A stretch of DNA of 64,000 nt from assembly GCA_013335535.1 (NCBI GenBank), contig JAAXVL010000002.1:124001-188000 (forward strand), in the 5' to 3' direction. This document shows positions 8,450-20,000 of the stretch, one piece after another (the first letter of the stretch is position 1; each line of letters begins with the position of its first letter). Made by a program: the position numbers and the translations under genes. The notes beneath the pieces were generated by a model. That model was not told the origin of the DNA. It did no database searches and worked only from the letters and a program-made list of their open reading frames with translations. The stretch is from Azonexaceae bacterium. Lineage in GTDB: Bacteria; Pseudomonadota; Gammaproteobacteria; Burkholderiales; Rhodocyclaceae.

Positions 8450-10228
8450 ATGAGCACCTATATCGCCCCGATTCGCGACATGCAGTTCGTCCTCAACGAA
8501 GTGGCCGGCCTCGAAGAAATCTGCACCCTGCCCGGTAACGAGGAATGCACCGTCGATCTCGTCGAGTCCATCCTCGATGAAGCCTCCAAGTTCGCCACTG
8601 GCGTTCTCGATCCGATCAACAGCGTCGGCGACCGTGTCGGTCACGTCTGCAAGGACGGCGTCGTCACCACGGCGCCCGGCTTCAAGGAAGCCTACAAGCT
8701 GTTCGCCGAAACCGGCTGGAACTCCATGCCCTTCGATCCGGAATATGGCGGTCAGGGCTTGCCGGCTGTCGTTTCGATGGCCGTCAATGAAATGTGGAAG
8801 GGCGCCAACATGGCCTTCGGCCTGTGCCCGATGCTGACCGGCGGCGCCATCGAAGCCATCGCCCACCATGCTTCCGACGAACTCAAGCAGAAGTATCTGC
8901 CGAAGATGGTCGAAGGCACGTGGACGGGCACGATGAACCTGACCGAGCCGAACGCCGGTTCCGATCTGGCCGCCATTTCTTCCAAGGCCAAGGCGGTTGG
9001 CGACGGCACCTTCCTGGTCAGCGGCACCAAGATCTTCATCACCTGGGGTGAGCATGACGTTGCCGAGAACATCATTCACCTCGTGCTGGCCCGCCTGCCG
9101 GATGCCCCGCCGGGACTGAAGGGTATTTCGCTGTTCCTCGTGCCGAAATTCCTGGTCAATGACGACGGCTCGCTCGGCAAGCGCAACGACCTGATCTGCG
9201 CCTCCATCGAACACAAGCTCGGCATCCACGGCAGCCCGACCGCTGTCATGTCCTACGGCGAGAACGAAGGGGCAGTCGGCTACCTGATCGGCGAGGAAAA
9301 CAAGGGCATCGGCTACATGTTCACGATGATGAACCACGCCCGCGTCAACGTCGGTCTCGAAGGCGTCGGCATCGCTGAGCGTGCCTACCAGCACGCCCTG
9401 TGGTACGCCCGTGAGCGCGTGCAGGGCAAGATCATTGGCGATACCTCGGGTGAAAAGAAGACCATCCTGCATCATCCGGATGTCCGCCGCCTGCTCATGG
9501 ACTGCAAGTCGCGCACCGAAGCCATGCGCACGCTGGCTTACTACACCGCCGCCAACATCGACCGCGCTCATGCCGGCAATGCGGCCGCCCAGGCCCGCGT
9601 TGATCTGCTGACCCCGGTCGTCAAGGGCTGGAGCACGGAGCAGGGCGTCGAACTGTCGTCGACCGCGCTGCAAGTCTTCGGTGGCGTCGGCTTCGTCGAA
9701 GAAACCGGTGCCGCGCAGTACTACCGCGATTCGCGCATCACGACCATTTACGAAGGCACGACGGCCATCCAGGCCAACGACCTGGTCGGTCGCAAGCTGG
9801 CCCGTGAAAAGGTGCCCGGCGCCGCCATGAAGGCGCTCATCGCCGAAATGACAGCCGATGCCGAAGTTTTCGCCGGCAATGCGCAACTGGCCGGTATTGC
9901 CGCCAACCTGAAGAACGGCATCGCCGCCCTGGCCAGCGCATCCGACTGGATCATCGCCAACTACGAGAGCGCCCCGGCGGCCGTTCATGCCGGTTCCGTG
10001 CCTTTCCTCAAGCTGACCGGCATCGTGGTCGGTGGCTGGCTCATGGCCAAGTCCGCGGCCATCGCCGTCCGCCACATCGCTGCCGGCACGACCGACGACT
10101 TCTACAAGTCCAAGCTGGCCACGGCCAACTATTTCGCCGCCCACCAGCTGCCGTTCGCCGCTGCCTACTCGGCTGAAATGACCGGCGGTGCCGACTCGGT
10201 CTTCGCCTTGCCGGAAAGCCTGTTCTAA
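8450..10228 (+). CDS. Acyl-CoA dehydrogenase, 592-residue type
   Basis: An FAD-dependent acyl-CoA dehydrogenase introducing the alpha-beta double bond, with electrons passed to EtfBA. At 592 residues it belongs to the long class with an extra C-terminal domain (Acyl-CoA_dh_C, about residues 465-590), like AcdB/DmdC-type enzymes, rather than the 380-residue class. Landmarks are [13 protein letters not shown] near 162-174, [20 protein letters not shown] near 297-316, [20 protein letters not shown] near 408-427, and [13 protein letters not shown] near 430, whose Glu is the expected catalytic base. The ribosome binding site is CGGAG, ten bases upstream of the ATG. It lies 24 bp after etfA and 2 bp before the ETF-QO gene. 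The preferred substrate is not evident. Confidence 0.93.
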   Translation: MSTYIAPIRDMQFVLNEVAGLEEICTLPGNEECTVDLVESILDEASKFATGVLDPINSVGDRVGHVCKDGVVTTAPGFKEAYKLFAETGWNSMPFDPEYGGQGLPAVVSMAVNEMWKGANMAFGLCPMLTGGAIEAIAHHASDELKQKYLPKMVEGTWTGTMNLTEPNAGSDLAAISSKAKAVGDGTFLVSGTKIFITWGEHDVAENIIHLVLARLPDAPPGLKGISLFLVPKFLVNDDGSLGKRNDLICASIEHKLGIHGSPTAVMSYGENEGAVGYLIGEENKGIGYMFTMMNHARVNVGLEGVGIAERAYQHALWYARERVQGKIIGDTSGEKKTILHHPDVRRLLMDCKSRTEAMRTLAYYTAANIDRAHAGNAAAQARVDLLTPVVKGWSTEQGVELSSTALQVFGGVGFVEETGAAQYYRDSRITTIYEGTTAIQANDLVGRKLAREKVPGAAMKALIAEMTADAEVFAGNAQLAGIAANLKNGIAALASASDWIIANYESAPAAVHAGSVPFLKLTGIVVGGWLMAKSAAIAVRHIAAGTTDDFYKSKLATANYFAAHQLPFAAAYSAEMTGGADSVFALPESLF

Positions 10229-10230
10229 CC

Positions 10231-11874
10231 ATGAGTGCGCGTACCGATCGCGATGCGATGGAATACGATGTCGTGATCATCGGCGGCGGCCCTTCGGGGC
10301 TGTCGTCGGCGATCCGCATCAAGCAACTGGCCGAACAGGCCGGCAAGGAAGTCTCCGTTTGCCTGCTCGAAAAGGGCTCGGAAATCGGCGCCCACATCCT
10401 GTCCGGCGCCGTGCTCGAACCCCACGCGCTGGCCGAGCTTTTTCCCGACTGGCAGGATCGCGGTGCGCCGCTCAATACGCCGGCCGGTGAAGACAGGCTC
10501 TTGTTTCTGACGGAAGCGGGTGCTCACAAACTGCCGACGCCGCCGCAGATGGGCAACCACGGCAACTACATCATCAGCCTGGGCAATCTGGCCCGCTGGC
10601 TCGGTGAGCAGGCCGAAGCGCTCGGCGTTGAAATCTACCCGGGTTTTGCTGCGGCCGAAGTGCTTTATCACGAGGACGGCTCGGTCAAGGGCGTCGCCAC
10701 CGGCGACCTCGGCATCGGCAAGGATGGCCAGCCTGGCCATAACTTCCAGCCGGGCATGGAACTGCATGCCAAACAGACCATCTTCGCCGAAGGCTGTCGC
10801 GGTTCGCTGACCAAGGAGCTGTTCGCCAGATTCAATCTGCGCGACGGCGTCGATCCGCAAACCTACGGCATCGGCATCAAGGAGCTGTGGGAAATCGATC
10901 CGGCCAAACACCAGCCGGGGCTGATCGTGCACACCGTCGGCTGGCCGCTGACGAGCGATACCTACGGCGGCTCCTTCCTGTATCACCTGGAAAACAACCT
11001 GGTCGCCATCGGCATGGTCGTCGGTCTGGATTACAAGAATCCGTGGCTGTCGCCCTACGAGGAATTCCAGCGTTACAAGACGCACCCGGCGATTCGTGGC
11101 TATTTCGAAGGTGGCCGGCGTATTTCCTACGGTGCCCGCGCGCTGTCGGAAGGCGGCTACCAGTCGGTACCCAAGCTGACCTTCCCGGGTGGCCTGCTCA
11201 TCGGCGACACGGCCGGCTTCCTCAACGTGCCCAAGATCAAGGGCACGCACATGGCGATGAAGTCGGGCATGGTCGCCGCCGAGGCGGTCTTCGAGCATCT
11301 GGCCAAGGACAATGCCGGAGCCGAAGCCACCGAGTACGCCGAGCAGATCAAGAAGTCGTGGCTGTGGAGCGAGCTCTACCAGGTCCGCAACATCCGCCCG
11401 GCCTTCAAGTGGGGGCTGTGGGGTGCGCTGGCTTATGGTGCCATCGACACCTTCGTCTTCAAGGGCAAGGCGCCGTGGACGCTGCATCACCACGAGGACC
11501 ACACCCAGCTCGGCGACAAGAACAGTCATCCGAAGATTGCCTATCCGAAGCCGGATGGCCAACTGACTTTCGACCGCCTGTCATCGGTCTTCCTCTCGGC
11601 CACCAACCACGAGGAAAACCAGCAGACGCACCTGCGTCTCAAGGATGAAAGCGTCGCCATCAGCGTCAATTACGCCAAGTACGGTTCGCCCGAAACGCGT
11701 TATTGCCCGGCCGGCGTGTACGAAATCCTCGGCGAGGACGAAGGCAAGCCACGGCTGCAGATCAACGGGCAAAACTGCCTGCATTGCAAGACCTGCGACA
11801 TCAAGGACCCGACCCAGAACATCAACTGGACGGTTCCGGAAGGTGGCGGTGGGCCTAACTATCCAAACATGTAG
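10231..11874 (+). CDS. Electron transfer flavoprotein-ubiquinone oxidoreductase
   Basis: A 547-residue membrane-associated FAD/4Fe-4S enzyme that passes electrons from reduced ETF to ubiquinone. The N-terminal dinucleotide fold [14 protein letters not shown] is near residues 14-27. The four cluster cysteines are C492 (CPAGVYE), C516, C519 and C522 ([12 protein letters not shown]). It starts 2 bp after the acyl-CoA dehydrogenase stop and closes the electron-transfer operon. Full length and all ligands suggest it is active. A repeat copy with an inverted half-copy follows its stop codon. Confidence 0.95.
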   Translation: MSARTDRDAMEYDVVIIGGGPSGLSSAIRIKQLAEQAGKEVSVCLLEKGSEIGAHILSGAVLEPHALAELFPDWQDRGAPLNTPAGEDRLLFLTEAGAHKLPTPPQMGNHGNYIISLGNLARWLGEQAEALGVEIYPGFAAAEVLYHEDGSVKGVATGDLGIGKDGQPGHNFQPGMELHAKQTIFAEGCRGSLTKELFARFNLRDGVDPQTYGIGIKELWEIDPAKHQPGLIVHTVGWPLTSDTYGGSFLYHLENNLVAIGMVVGLDYKNPWLSPYEEFQRYKTHPAIRGYFEGGRRISYGARALSEGGYQSVPKLTFPGGLLIGDTAGFLNVPKIKGTHMAMKSGMVAAEAVFEHLAKDNAGAEATEYAEQIKKSWLWSELYQVRNIRPAFKWGLWGALAYGAIDTFVFKGKAPWTLHHHEDHTQLGDKNSHPKIAYPKPDGQLTFDRLSSVFLSATNHEENQQTHLRLKDESVAISVNYAKYGSPETRYCPAGVYEILGEDEGKPRLQINGQNCLHCKTCDIKDPTQNINWTVPEGGGGPNYPNM

Positions 11875-11881
11875 CAAATAG

Positions 11882-11913
11882 CCGGTTGACCGGGCAATCC
11901 CACGGTGAACCGG
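11882..11913 (+). other. Imperfect hairpin from two facing repeat cores
   Basis: CCGGTTGACCG (11882-11892) faces CGGTGAACCGG (11903-11913), with one mismatched pair and a 10-nt loop. It lies 8 bp after the ETF-QO stop. The right arm is the core of repeat copy 2; the left arm is a truncated core in the opposite orientation. The A-run that follows means no U-tract on the plus strand, so it is more likely a 3'-end stem-loop than a classical terminator. Confidence 0.5.
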
Positions 11914-11935
11914 AAAAAAATCCAAAAATCAAAAC
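11900..11935 (+). repeat. Dispersed 36-bp element, copy 2
   Basis: CCACGGTGAACCGGAAAAAA with C-to-G at position 8, then tail TCCAAAAATCAAAA. It starts 26 bp after the ETF-QO stop codon and lies upstream of the DUF485 gene. Confidence 0.8.
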
Positions 11936-11984
11936 CCGAGAACAGCGCAGCAGTACCCATTTATCGGAGTTTTAAGGAGGTTTT

Positions 11985-12299
11985 ATGTCACAACCCAACA
12001 TCCAGGCGAAGATTCGGAGCAATCCGCGATTCGCCGAGCTGGTCGGCAAGCGCACGCGCTTCGCCATCATTCTGTCGCTCGTCGTCCTGTTGCCCTACTA
12101 CACGTTCATGTTCATCGTTTCCACGCAGCCGCAGCTTTTGGCGACCAAGCTGACTGACGGTGGCATCTTGACCATCGGCTGGCCGGTTGCGGCCGTGATC
12201 ATCATTGGTGGCTGGTTGCTGACCGGTGTTTACGTCAGCCGCGCCAATGGCGAGTTCGACGAGATCACCGCCGAAGTCCTCAAGGAGGCCAGCAAATGA
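11985..12299 (+). CDS. DUF485 membrane protein
   Basis: A 104-residue inner-membrane protein of the DUF485 (YjcH-like) family, which is encoded beside acetate-type sodium:solute symporters. Two hydrophobic helices are visible: [20 protein letters not shown] (about 26-45) and an [20 protein letters not shown] stretch (about 64-83). The start ATG has a strong AAGGAGG site seven bases upstream. Its stop overlaps the start of the symporter gene by 4 nt (ATGA), indicating coupled expression. The molecular role of DUF485 is not established; an accessory role for the symporter is inferred from conserved pairing. Confidence 0.9.
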   Translation: MSQPNIQAKIRSNPRFAELVGKRTRFAIILSLVVLLPYYTFMFIVSTQPQLLATKLTDGGILTIGWPVAAVIIIGGWLLTGVYVSRANGEFDEITAEVLKEASK

Positions 12300-13969
12300 A
12301 GCGCTCCCTTTCCGCACTGATCGCCGGCAGCCTGCTGGCCATCTCGTTTTCCGTTCTTGCTGCCGGTGGCGCCATCGAAGGCGTCGAGAAGCAGCCGATC
12401 AACGTCAGCGCCATCGCCATGTTCATGATCTTCGTGCTGGCCACGCTCGGTATCACCAAGTGGGCGGCCGGCAAGACCAAGACGACGGCCGACTTTTACA
12501 CGGCTGGCGGCGGCATCACCGGCTTCCAGAATGGCCTGGCCATCGCCGGTGACTACATGTCGGCAGCGACCCTGCTCGGTATCACTTCAATGGTCTATTT
12601 CAAGGGCTACGACGGTTTTGTTTACGCTGTCTGCTTCTTCATCGGCTGGCCGATCATCCTCTTCCTGATGGCGGAACGCCTGCGCAATCTCGGCAAATTC
12701 ACCTTCGCCGACATCGCCTCCTACCGCCTCGACCAGAACCGCATCCGTACCTTCGCGGCCATCGGTTCGCTGACCGTCGTTTGCTTCTACCTCATCGTCC
12801 AGATGGTCGGTGCCGGCCAGTTGATCCAGCTGCTGTTCGGTCTGGAGTACAACACCGCGGTTGCCGTCGTTGGCATCCTGATGATGGTGTACGTCACCTT
12901 CGGCGGCATGACGGCAACGACCTGGGTGCAGATCATCAAGGCCTGCCTGCTGCTCGGCGGCGGCATCACGCTCATGCTGCTGACCCTGGCACAATTCGGC
13001 TGGTCGCTCGACAACCTGTTCACCAAGGCCATCGAGTCGCACAAGCTGGGTGAAAAGATGATGGCGCCGGGATCGCTCATGGCTGATCCGGTCTCCGCCT
13101 TCTCGCTGTCGCTCGGCCTGCTCTTCGGTACCGCCGGCCTGCCGCACATCATGATGCGCTTCTTCACCGTGCCGAACGCCAAGGAAGCCCGCAAATCGGT
13201 GTTCTACGCGACCGGCTTCATCGGCCTGTTCTTCCTCGTCACCATCGTTCTCGGCGCCGCGGCGATCTCCATCGTCGGCACCAACCCGGCCTTCTTCGAT
13301 GGTGGCCAGGTTGGCGGCAAGCTGATCGGCGGCAACAACATGCCGGTCATGCACCTCGCCAAGGCCGTCGGCGGCGACGTTTTCCTCGGCTTCCTGTCGG
13401 CCGTCGCCTTCGCCACCATCCTCGCCGTCGTTTCCGGCCTGGCCCTGGCTGGCGCTTCCGCCATCTCGCACGACCTCTACGCCCGCGTCATCAAGAAGGG
13501 CACGGCAACCAGCGCCCAGGAAATGAAGGTCACCCGCTTTGCTTCCGTTGGCCTCGGTCTCACCGCCATCCTGCTCGGCATCCTCTTCAAGGACCAGAAC
13601 GTGTTGTTCCTCGTCGCGCTCGCCTTTGGCGTTGCCTCGTCGGTCAACTTCCCGGTCCTCATCCTCTCCATGTACTGGAAGGGTCTGACCACCCGTGGCG
13701 CCCTGTGGGGCGGCATTGCCGGTCTGGTTTCGTCGGTTGGCCTGGTCATTCTGTCGCCGACCGTGTGGGTCAAGATTCTCGGCAACAAGGCCGCCATCTT
13801 CCCGTACGACCACCCGGCCATCGTTTCGATGACGCTCGCCTTCTTCGTCACCTGGCTGCTCTCCGTCACCGACAAGAGCGCTCGTGCCGCGAATGAAAAG
13901 GACGCTTTCGAAGAGCAGTACATCCGTGCCCAGACCGGGCTCGGTGCTTCCGGTGCGCACGCGCACTAA
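12296..13969 (+). CDS. actP: Cation/acetate symporter (SSS family)
   Basis: A 557-residue sodium:solute symporter with a cleavable-looking N-terminal hydrophobic segment (residues 1-22) followed by about 13 transmembrane helices. [20 protein letters not shown] (about 66-85) is the signature of the ActP branch, as are [12 protein letters not shown] and the [16 protein letters not shown] stretch near 280. It overlaps the DUF485 gene by 4 nt. Acetate or another short-chain monocarboxylate is the likely substrate. With the fatty-acid oxidation genes just upstream, it fits a carbon-uptake role. The symbol is by family; the substrate was not tested. Confidence 0.87.
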   Translation: MKRSLSALIAGSLLAISFSVLAAGGAIEGVEKQPINVSAIAMFMIFVLATLGITKWAAGKTKTTADFYTAGGGITGFQNGLAIAGDYMSAATLLGITSMVYFKGYDGFVYAVCFFIGWPIILFLMAERLRNLGKFTFADIASYRLDQNRIRTFAAIGSLTVVCFYLIVQMVGAGQLIQLLFGLEYNTAVAVVGILMMVYVTFGGMTATTWVQIIKACLLLGGGITLMLLTLAQFGWSLDNLFTKAIESHKLGEKMMAPGSLMADPVSAFSLSLGLLFGTAGLPHIMMRFFTVPNAKEARKSVFYATGFIGLFFLVTIVLGAAAISIVGTNPAFFDGGQVGGKLIGGNNMPVMHLAKAVGGDVFLGFLSAVAFATILAVVSGLALAGASAISHDLYARVIKKGTATSAQEMKVTRFASVGLGLTAILLGILFKDQNVLFLVALAFGVASSVNFPVLILSMYWKGLTTRGALWGGIAGLVSSVGLVILSPTVWVKILGNKAAIFPYDHPAIVSMTLAFFVTWLLSVTDKSARAANEKDAFEEQYIRAQTGLGASGAHAH

Positions 13970-14022
13970 GTCACTCTGCGGGTGAGATACGGGAGAACAG
14001 TGCCCGCCGTCTCATTCCTTTC

Positions 14023-14045
14023 GGGGCCTTCGGGCCCCTTTTTTT
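14023..14045 (+). terminator. Rho-independent terminator after actP
   Basis: GGGGCC (14023-14028), TTCG tetraloop, GGCCCC (14033-14038), then seven T's to 14045. It ends the DUF485-symporter unit. Confidence 0.9.
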
Positions 14046-14081
14046 ATTTCAAAATTGGTCGTTTTTTCCGGTTGACCGTGG
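14046..14081 (-). repeat. Dispersed 36-bp element, copy 3
   Basis: On the minus strand: CCACGGTCAACCGGAAAAAA then CGACCAATTTTGAAAT. It abuts the actP terminator. Both neighbouring genes are on the plus strand, so this is the one clearly intergenic copy antisense to its flanking genes. Confidence 0.85.
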
Positions 14082-14164
14082 AATTGTGAATTCATTGACG
14101 ATGCTGTGACTTGCGCCGGGCTAGAATGAAAAAGGAGCCCCCGTTTGAGGGGCGAGAGGAGAGC

Positions 14165-16957
14165 ATGCCGTTTGTAGCCAACGAAAAGTCCGTGCCGAGG
14201 ATTCACCTGATCGGCAGTATCGCCTTGGTCCTGTTTTTGACCGTGGCGCTGGCGGCCTTCTTCACCTGGCAGAACCTTTCCGAACGCCGTGATTCCTTCG
14301 CCCGCATCGAGCAGGGCGTCACAGCCCAGCTGAAAGCCCGCGTCACGACGGAAATGGAGCGCTCGCTCGAATACATCGAGTTTGCCCGCGCCCGCAGCGA
14401 AACGGTATTGCGTCAGAGCCTGGTCCAGCAGGTCGATACCGCCTTCCAGATCGCCCAGGCCATCTACGACAGGGAATCGCCGCGGCGCCCGGCGGCGGAA
14501 GTGAAGCGCCTGATCATCGAAGCCCTGCGCCCCGTGCGCTTTTACGAAGGCCGTGGCTACTACTTCATCGACGACATGAGCGGCCAGTTCATCCTGCTGC
14601 CCACCGCGCCGCAGCTTGAAGGCAAGACCGTCCTCGACAACCGGGACGATACCGGCCATTTTATCATGCGCGGCCTGATCGAGGCGGCCGGCAAGCCCGA
14701 TGGTCAGGGTTTCTCACGCTACCGCTGGTATACGCCGGACGACCCGGAAAAAATGTCGGACAAGCTCGCCTATGTCCGGCGCTTCGCGCCCTACGACTGG
14801 CTCATCGGTACTGGCGACTACACCTACAAATGGGACCAGTTGCAGCAACAGGAAGCCATCGAGCGGCTGCGCTCGGTGCGCTTCGGGGCGACGGGCTACA
14901 TCGCGGTCATCGGGCGCGATGGCCGTGCGCTGATCTCGCCGTCGAACAGGGCGCAGGAAGGCATGGCGCCGGAATCATGGCCGGCGATCGAGCGCAAGGC
15001 GCGCGAGCTCATGATCGACCAGGCGATTGCCGGCGGCGGTTTTGTCAATTACGAATGGCTGCACCCGGAAAGCGGGAAGGTGGCGATCAAAACGGCACTG
15101 GTGCAACGTGTCGAGCCCTGGGGCTGGGTCGTGATCGCCACGGTATTCAACGACGAATTCCAGAGTGCGCTCGATGCTGAAAAAGAGGTTTTCGAAGCCG
15201 GGTCCGACCAGCGCTCGCTGCGGTTCCTGCTCGCCATGCTCGGAGCGCTTGGTATTGCGCTGGCGGGTTCGCTGCTCTTCTCGCGCTGGTCGAAGCGCCT
15301 TTTTGCCGATTACCATCAGCAGAATCTCGCCCAGCAGAACGCGCTGCAGGCCAGCGAGCAGAAGCTGGCCACCATTCTCGACAGCGTCGAGGCCTACATC
15401 TACATCAAGGATGTCGATTACCGCTATCTCTACGCCAACCGCCCGGTTCGTGATTTGTTCGGCAAGCCGATGGCGGACATTGTCGGGCACGAGGATGCGG
15501 CTTTCTTCGATGCCAAAACTGCCGACAACATCCGGCGCAACGACCGCCGCGTGCTCGAAAACGGTGAGCGGGTGGCCGAGGAAGAGGTCAATACCAGCCG
15601 CGACGGCAGCGTGACCAGCGCCTACGCCTCGGTCAAGCTGCCTCTGCGCGACGCCGAAGGCAGGATCTACGCCCTGTGCGGCATTTCGAGCGACATCACC
15701 GCCCGCAAGCAGACCGAGGCCGAGCTCGAGCAATATCGCCATCACCTCGAAGCCTTGGTCGATTCGCGCACGGCGGAACTGGCCGAGGCCAAGGAGGCGG
15801 CCGAGGCGGCGAGCCGGGCGAAGAGCACCTTCCTGGCCAACATGAGCCACGAAATTCGTACCCCGATGAACGCCATCCTCGGCCTGGCTCATCTGTTGCG
15901 CAAGGATGCCAGCGCGCCGAAGGCCATCGATCAGCTCGGCAAACTCACCGATTCGGCCCGGCATCTGCTCGGTGTCATCAACAACATCCTCGATTTCTCG
16001 AAAATCGAGGCGGGCAAGTTTGCCCTCAATGTCGCCGATTTTTCGCCGGCCCAGGTGATTGAAGACTGCCTGGGCATGCTCGTCGAGCGGGCCACGGCCC
16101 GGGGCCTGCAACTCGTCGCTACGGTTGATCCGGCCGTGCCGCCGCTGTTGTCCGGCGACGCCATGCGCCTCGAACAATGCCTGCTCAATTACCTGGGCAA
16201 CGCCATCAAGTTTTCCGAATCGGGAACGATTTCCGTCCGCGCCTCAGTCAGTGAAGACAACGGCGAGTCGGTGCTGCTCCGTCTGGAGGTTGCCGACCAG
16301 GGCGTCGGCATTTCCGCCGAGCAATGTGCCACCCTGTTCAGCCCCTTCACCCAGGCCGACGACACCACGACGCGCCGTTTTGGCGGCACCGGCCTGGGCC
16401 TCGCCATCAGCCGCCAGCTGGCGCACATGATGGACGGCGAAGTCGGTGTTGAAAGCGAACCGGGTGTCGGCAGCACCTTCTGGATGACGGCGCGTTTGCC
16501 GCGGGCAGGCAGCCATCCGGCCCCGACGGTGCTGAGCGAGATGGCGCCGGACATGCCCGAGGCGCGCATCGCCCAACGCTTTGGCGGTGCCCGGGTACTG
16601 CTGGTCGAAGACGACATGATCAGTCGCGAAGTGGCGCTGGAGTTGCTGTCGATCGCCGGGCTGAGCGTCGATATTGCCGAAAACGGTCAGCAGGCGGTGG
16701 CCAGTGTTCAGGCGGCCGACTACGCGCTGGTGCTGATGGACATGCAGATGCCGGTGATGAGCGGCGTCGACGCGACGCGCGCGATTCGCGCCCTGCCGGG
16801 CAAGGCGATGCTGCCAATTCTGGCGATGACGGCCAACGCCTTCGAGGAGGATCGCAGCGAATGCCTGCTGGCCGGCATGAACGACCACATCGGCAAGCCG
16901 GTCGACCCGAATGTGCTTTTCCAGACCCTGCTCAAGTGGCTGGAAAACCCCGGCTGA
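14165..16957 (+). CDS. Membrane hybrid histidine kinase with Cache sensor
   Basis: A hybrid kinase of 930 residues from the chosen ATG at 14165 (GAGAGGAG just upstream; ATG 14126 is an alternative adding 13 residues). Order: transmembrane helix near residues 16-34; periplasmic Cache-type sensor (about 45-335, with GRGYYFIDDMSGQF and DWLIGTGDYTYKWDQ motifs typical of sCache/dCache); second helix near 355-375; PAS (about 395-520); coiled coil; HisKA with H562 in SHEIRTPMN; HATPase_c; receiver with acidic residues near 812 and phosphoacceptor D859 in LMDMQMPVMSG. There is no HPt or DNA-binding output, so a partner is needed. It is in tandem with another hybrid kinase 66 bp downstream. The periplasmic ligand is unknown; Cache domains often bind small organic acids or amino acids. 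Confidence 0.9.
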   Translation: MPFVANEKSVPRIHLIGSIALVLFLTVALAAFFTWQNLSERRDSFARIEQGVTAQLKARVTTEMERSLEYIEFARARSETVLRQSLVQQVDTAFQIAQAIYDRESPRRPAAEVKRLIIEALRPVRFYEGRGYYFIDDMSGQFILLPTAPQLEGKTVLDNRDDTGHFIMRGLIEAAGKPDGQGFSRYRWYTPDDPEKMSDKLAYVRRFAPYDWLIGTGDYTYKWDQLQQQEAIERLRSVRFGATGYIAVIGRDGRALISPSNRAQEGMAPESWPAIERKARELMIDQAIAGGGFVNYEWLHPESGKVAIKTALVQRVEPWGWVVIATVFNDEFQSALDAEKEVFEAGSDQRSLRFLLAMLGALGIALAGSLLFSRWSKRLFADYHQQNLAQQNALQASEQKLATILDSVEAYIYIKDVDYRYLYANRPVRDLFGKPMADIVGHEDAAFFDAKTADNIRRNDRRVLENGERVAEEEVNTSRDGSVTSAYASVKLPLRDAEGRIYALCGISSDITARKQTEAELEQYRHHLEALVDSRTAELAEAKEAAEAASRAKSTFLANMSHEIRTPMNAILGLAHLLRKDASAPKAIDQLGKLTDSARHLLGVINNILDFSKIEAGKFALNVADFSPAQVIEDCLGMLVERATARGLQLVATVDPAVPPLLSGDAMRLEQCLLNYLGNAIKFSESGTISVRASVSEDNGESVLLRLEVADQGVGISAEQCATLFSPFTQADDTTTRRFGGTGLGLAISRQLAHMMDGEVGVESEPGVGSTFWMTARLPRAGSHPAPTVLSEMAPDMPEARIAQRFGGARVLLVEDDMISREVALELLSIAGLSVDIAENGQQAVASVQAADYALVLMDMQMPVMSGVDATRAIRALPGKAMLPILAMTANAFEEDRSECLLAGMNDHIGKPVDPNVLFQTLLKWLENPG

Positions 16958-17023
16958 TCCGCTGAAAGGATCGCCACCGCGGAGCGCGAAGGATTAGAAT
17001 CGTCACACAACCACGCCGATTCC

Positions 17024-20000
17024 ATGAACCCCTCGTCTTCAACCTCACCGGCATCATCCCAGGTCAATTCCATCGATATTTTTCCTTGGGATGACAATTT
17101 CAATACGGGGTTGCCGACGGTTGATGAGCAGCATCGCATGCTGGTCCGCCTGCTCAACGATCTGGCCGGTCATGTCGCCTTCAAATCCCATGAGTTGACG
17201 CTCGATCGCCTGTTCGACGAGCTGGCCGAATACGCCGTCTATCATTTCGAATCCGAAGAGGCGATCTGGCACCGGTATCTGCCCGATGAACTCGGCGAAA
17301 AGGCGCATCGCAGGACCCACATCGCTTTCGTCCAGGAAGTGGTGCGTATGCGCGAGGGGCTGGAAACACGGCCGCTCATGGAGGTGGCCGAAGAGACGCT
17401 TGGTTTCCTGGCGCGCTGGCTGGCCTCGCACATTCTCGAGAGCGACCGCCAGATGGCCTACACCGTTCGCGCCATCCAGGAAGGGCTGCCGGTCGACGCG
17501 GCGAAAGCGCGGGCCAGGGAAGAAATGAGCGGGGCGACGCGCACGCTGATCGACATCATTCTGTCGATCTACAGCACCCTGTCCAACAACACCTTGCGCC
17601 TCATGCGCGAACTCGCCGAGCACCGGGAAGCCCAGGCTTCGCTGGTCGAGGCCAAGGCGGCGCTGGAGGACTCGCAAAGCATCCTGCGGGCTGTCGTGGA
17701 CAATGTGCCGGTGCGCATCTTCTGGAAGGACCGCAATCTCGAGTACCTGGGCTGCAATCCGGCTTTTGCCCGGGATGCCGGCAAGGCCTCGCCGCAAGAT
17801 GTGATCGGGCAGAACGACTATGCGATGGGATGGGCGCCGGAAGCCGACCTGTATCGTGCGGACGACCTGCAGATCATCGTCTCCGGCACGTCCAAGCTCA
17901 ACTACGAGGAGCCGCAGACGACGCCGGAGGGGAAAACCATCTGGCTGCGCTCCTCCAAGGTTCCGCTTCAGGGGGGCGACAAAGGCATCATCGGCGTGCT
18001 CGGCATCTACGACGACGTTACCGAGCGCAAGCTGGGCGTCGAGGCGCTCCGGCAAAGCGAGCAGAAATTCCACTCGCTGTACGCGACGATGACCGAAGGC
18101 GTAGCGCTGCACGAACTGGTTGTCGATGAGGCGGGGCGCCCAGTCGATTATCGGCTGCTCGACGTCAATCCGGCTTATGAGGCGATTCTCGGGACGACCC
18201 GGCAGGCCGTCGTTGGCCGCCTGGCCAGCGAGGTGTATGGTCAGGTTCCTTTCCTCCGCGAATATGCCGACGTCGCCTTGACCGGCAAGTCGCTGCGAAT
18301 TCAGGAGCATGTCGAGCCTCTGGGGAAAACCTTCTCCATCTCGGTTTTTTCGCCGGGCCCCCGGCAGTTCGCGACCGTCTTCGCGGATGTGACGGAAAGG
18401 AGCCGGGCAGAAGGCAGTCTGCGCGAAAGCGAAGAGCGGCTGCGCCTAGCGCTGCAAGCGGCCAATCAGGCTTGGTTCGACCTTGACCTGAGGACGGGGG
18501 CGGTCGCCGTCAGCCCGAACTACCCGCGCATGCTCGGGCAGGCAACGGACGATTTCAAAAGCAGCCTAGCCAACTGGCTGGAGCATATCCATCCCGAGGA
18601 TATCGCGGGGCTCAAGGAGAAATTCGACCGCTGTCTGCATTCGCCGGGGGCGCAGATCATGGAGTACCGTCGCCGGACCGCTTCGGGTGACTGGATCTGG
18701 ATGCAGTCGGTCGGCGAAGTCGTGGAACGGGACAACGAGAATCGACCGATCCGCATGATCGGCATCCATACCGACATTTCCGAGCGCAAAAAGTCGTTGC
18801 TCGAACAAAAAAGGCTCAACCGGGCCTTGCGCCTGCTCAGCGAATGCAACCTGGCGCTGGCCAGAAACGACACCGAAATGGCGCTTTTGAGCGACGTCTG
18901 CCGTTTGATCGTCGATACCGGCGGTTATCTGAGCGCCTGGGCCGGCTATGCCGAAAATGATGCCGAAAAGACCGTTCGTCCGGTCGCCCAGTCCGGTTGC
19001 AGGGGCGGCTATCTCGAGCGGGCGCGTATTTCCTGGGGGAGTGGCCAATACGCCGAGGGCCCTATGGCCCGGGCGATTCGTTCGGGCAAGACGCAAATCA
19101 GCCAGGATCTGCTGGCCAACAACCACCAGGAACCATGGCGCCTGGCCGCCATCAGGCAGGGCTACCAGGCTGCCATCGCCCTGCCGCTGCGGCAGGGGGA
19201 AAACGTCGTCGGCGGCCTCTGTGTCTATGCCGGCGAAGCACATGCCTTCGGGTCCGACGAGGTCAGCCTGCTCGAGGAGCTGGCGTCCAACCTGAGCTTC
19301 GGCATCAATGGCCTGCGCGCCCGGGTCCAGCGAGAAATGGCGGAGGCGGCCAACAAGGCCAAGAGCTCCTTCATCGCCAACATGTCGCACGAAATCCGTA
19401 CACCACTCAACGCCATCAGCGGCATGGTCCACCTGCTGCGGCGTTCCGGGGTCACCGTGGAGCAGGATGGCCGCCTGGAGAAAATCGATGCGGCCGGGCA
19501 GCATCTGCTGGAAATCATCAATGCCGTGCTTGACCTGTCGAAAATCGACGCCGACAAGCTCGAACTTGAAGACAGCCCCATTGAGCTCAGTGCCATCCTC
19601 GACAACGCGGTGGCCATGATTCATGACAAGGCCCAGGCCAAGAACGTTGCGCTGGTCGTCGCCCCTGCCCCGAGTTTGCCGCTGCGCGGCGACCAGACGC
19701 GCCTGCAGCAGGCGATCCTCAACTATCTTTCCAATGCCGTGAAGTTTACCGAGACCGGCCAGATCGAGCTGGCTTGCCGCATCATCGAATCCACACCCGA
19801 TGATGCGCTGATCCGGGTCGAAGTTCGGGACAGCGGTGTCGGCATTGCGCCCGAAGCCTTGCCGAGGCTGTTTTCTGCCTTCGAGCAGGCGGACAATTCG
19901 ACCACGCGCAAGTATGGTGGAACAGGGCTGGGACTGGCCATTACGCGCAAGATCGCCCAGTTGATGCACGGCGATGCCGGGGCAGAAAGCCTCCCTGGCC

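Noticed and set aside
4982..10144. A 1,720-codon open frame on the minus strand opposite the fatty-acid oxidation cluster
   Set aside because: It is a by-product of GC-rich codon use in five well-identified plus-strand genes. It has no start context, is very rich in Gly/Asp/Val and matches no family.
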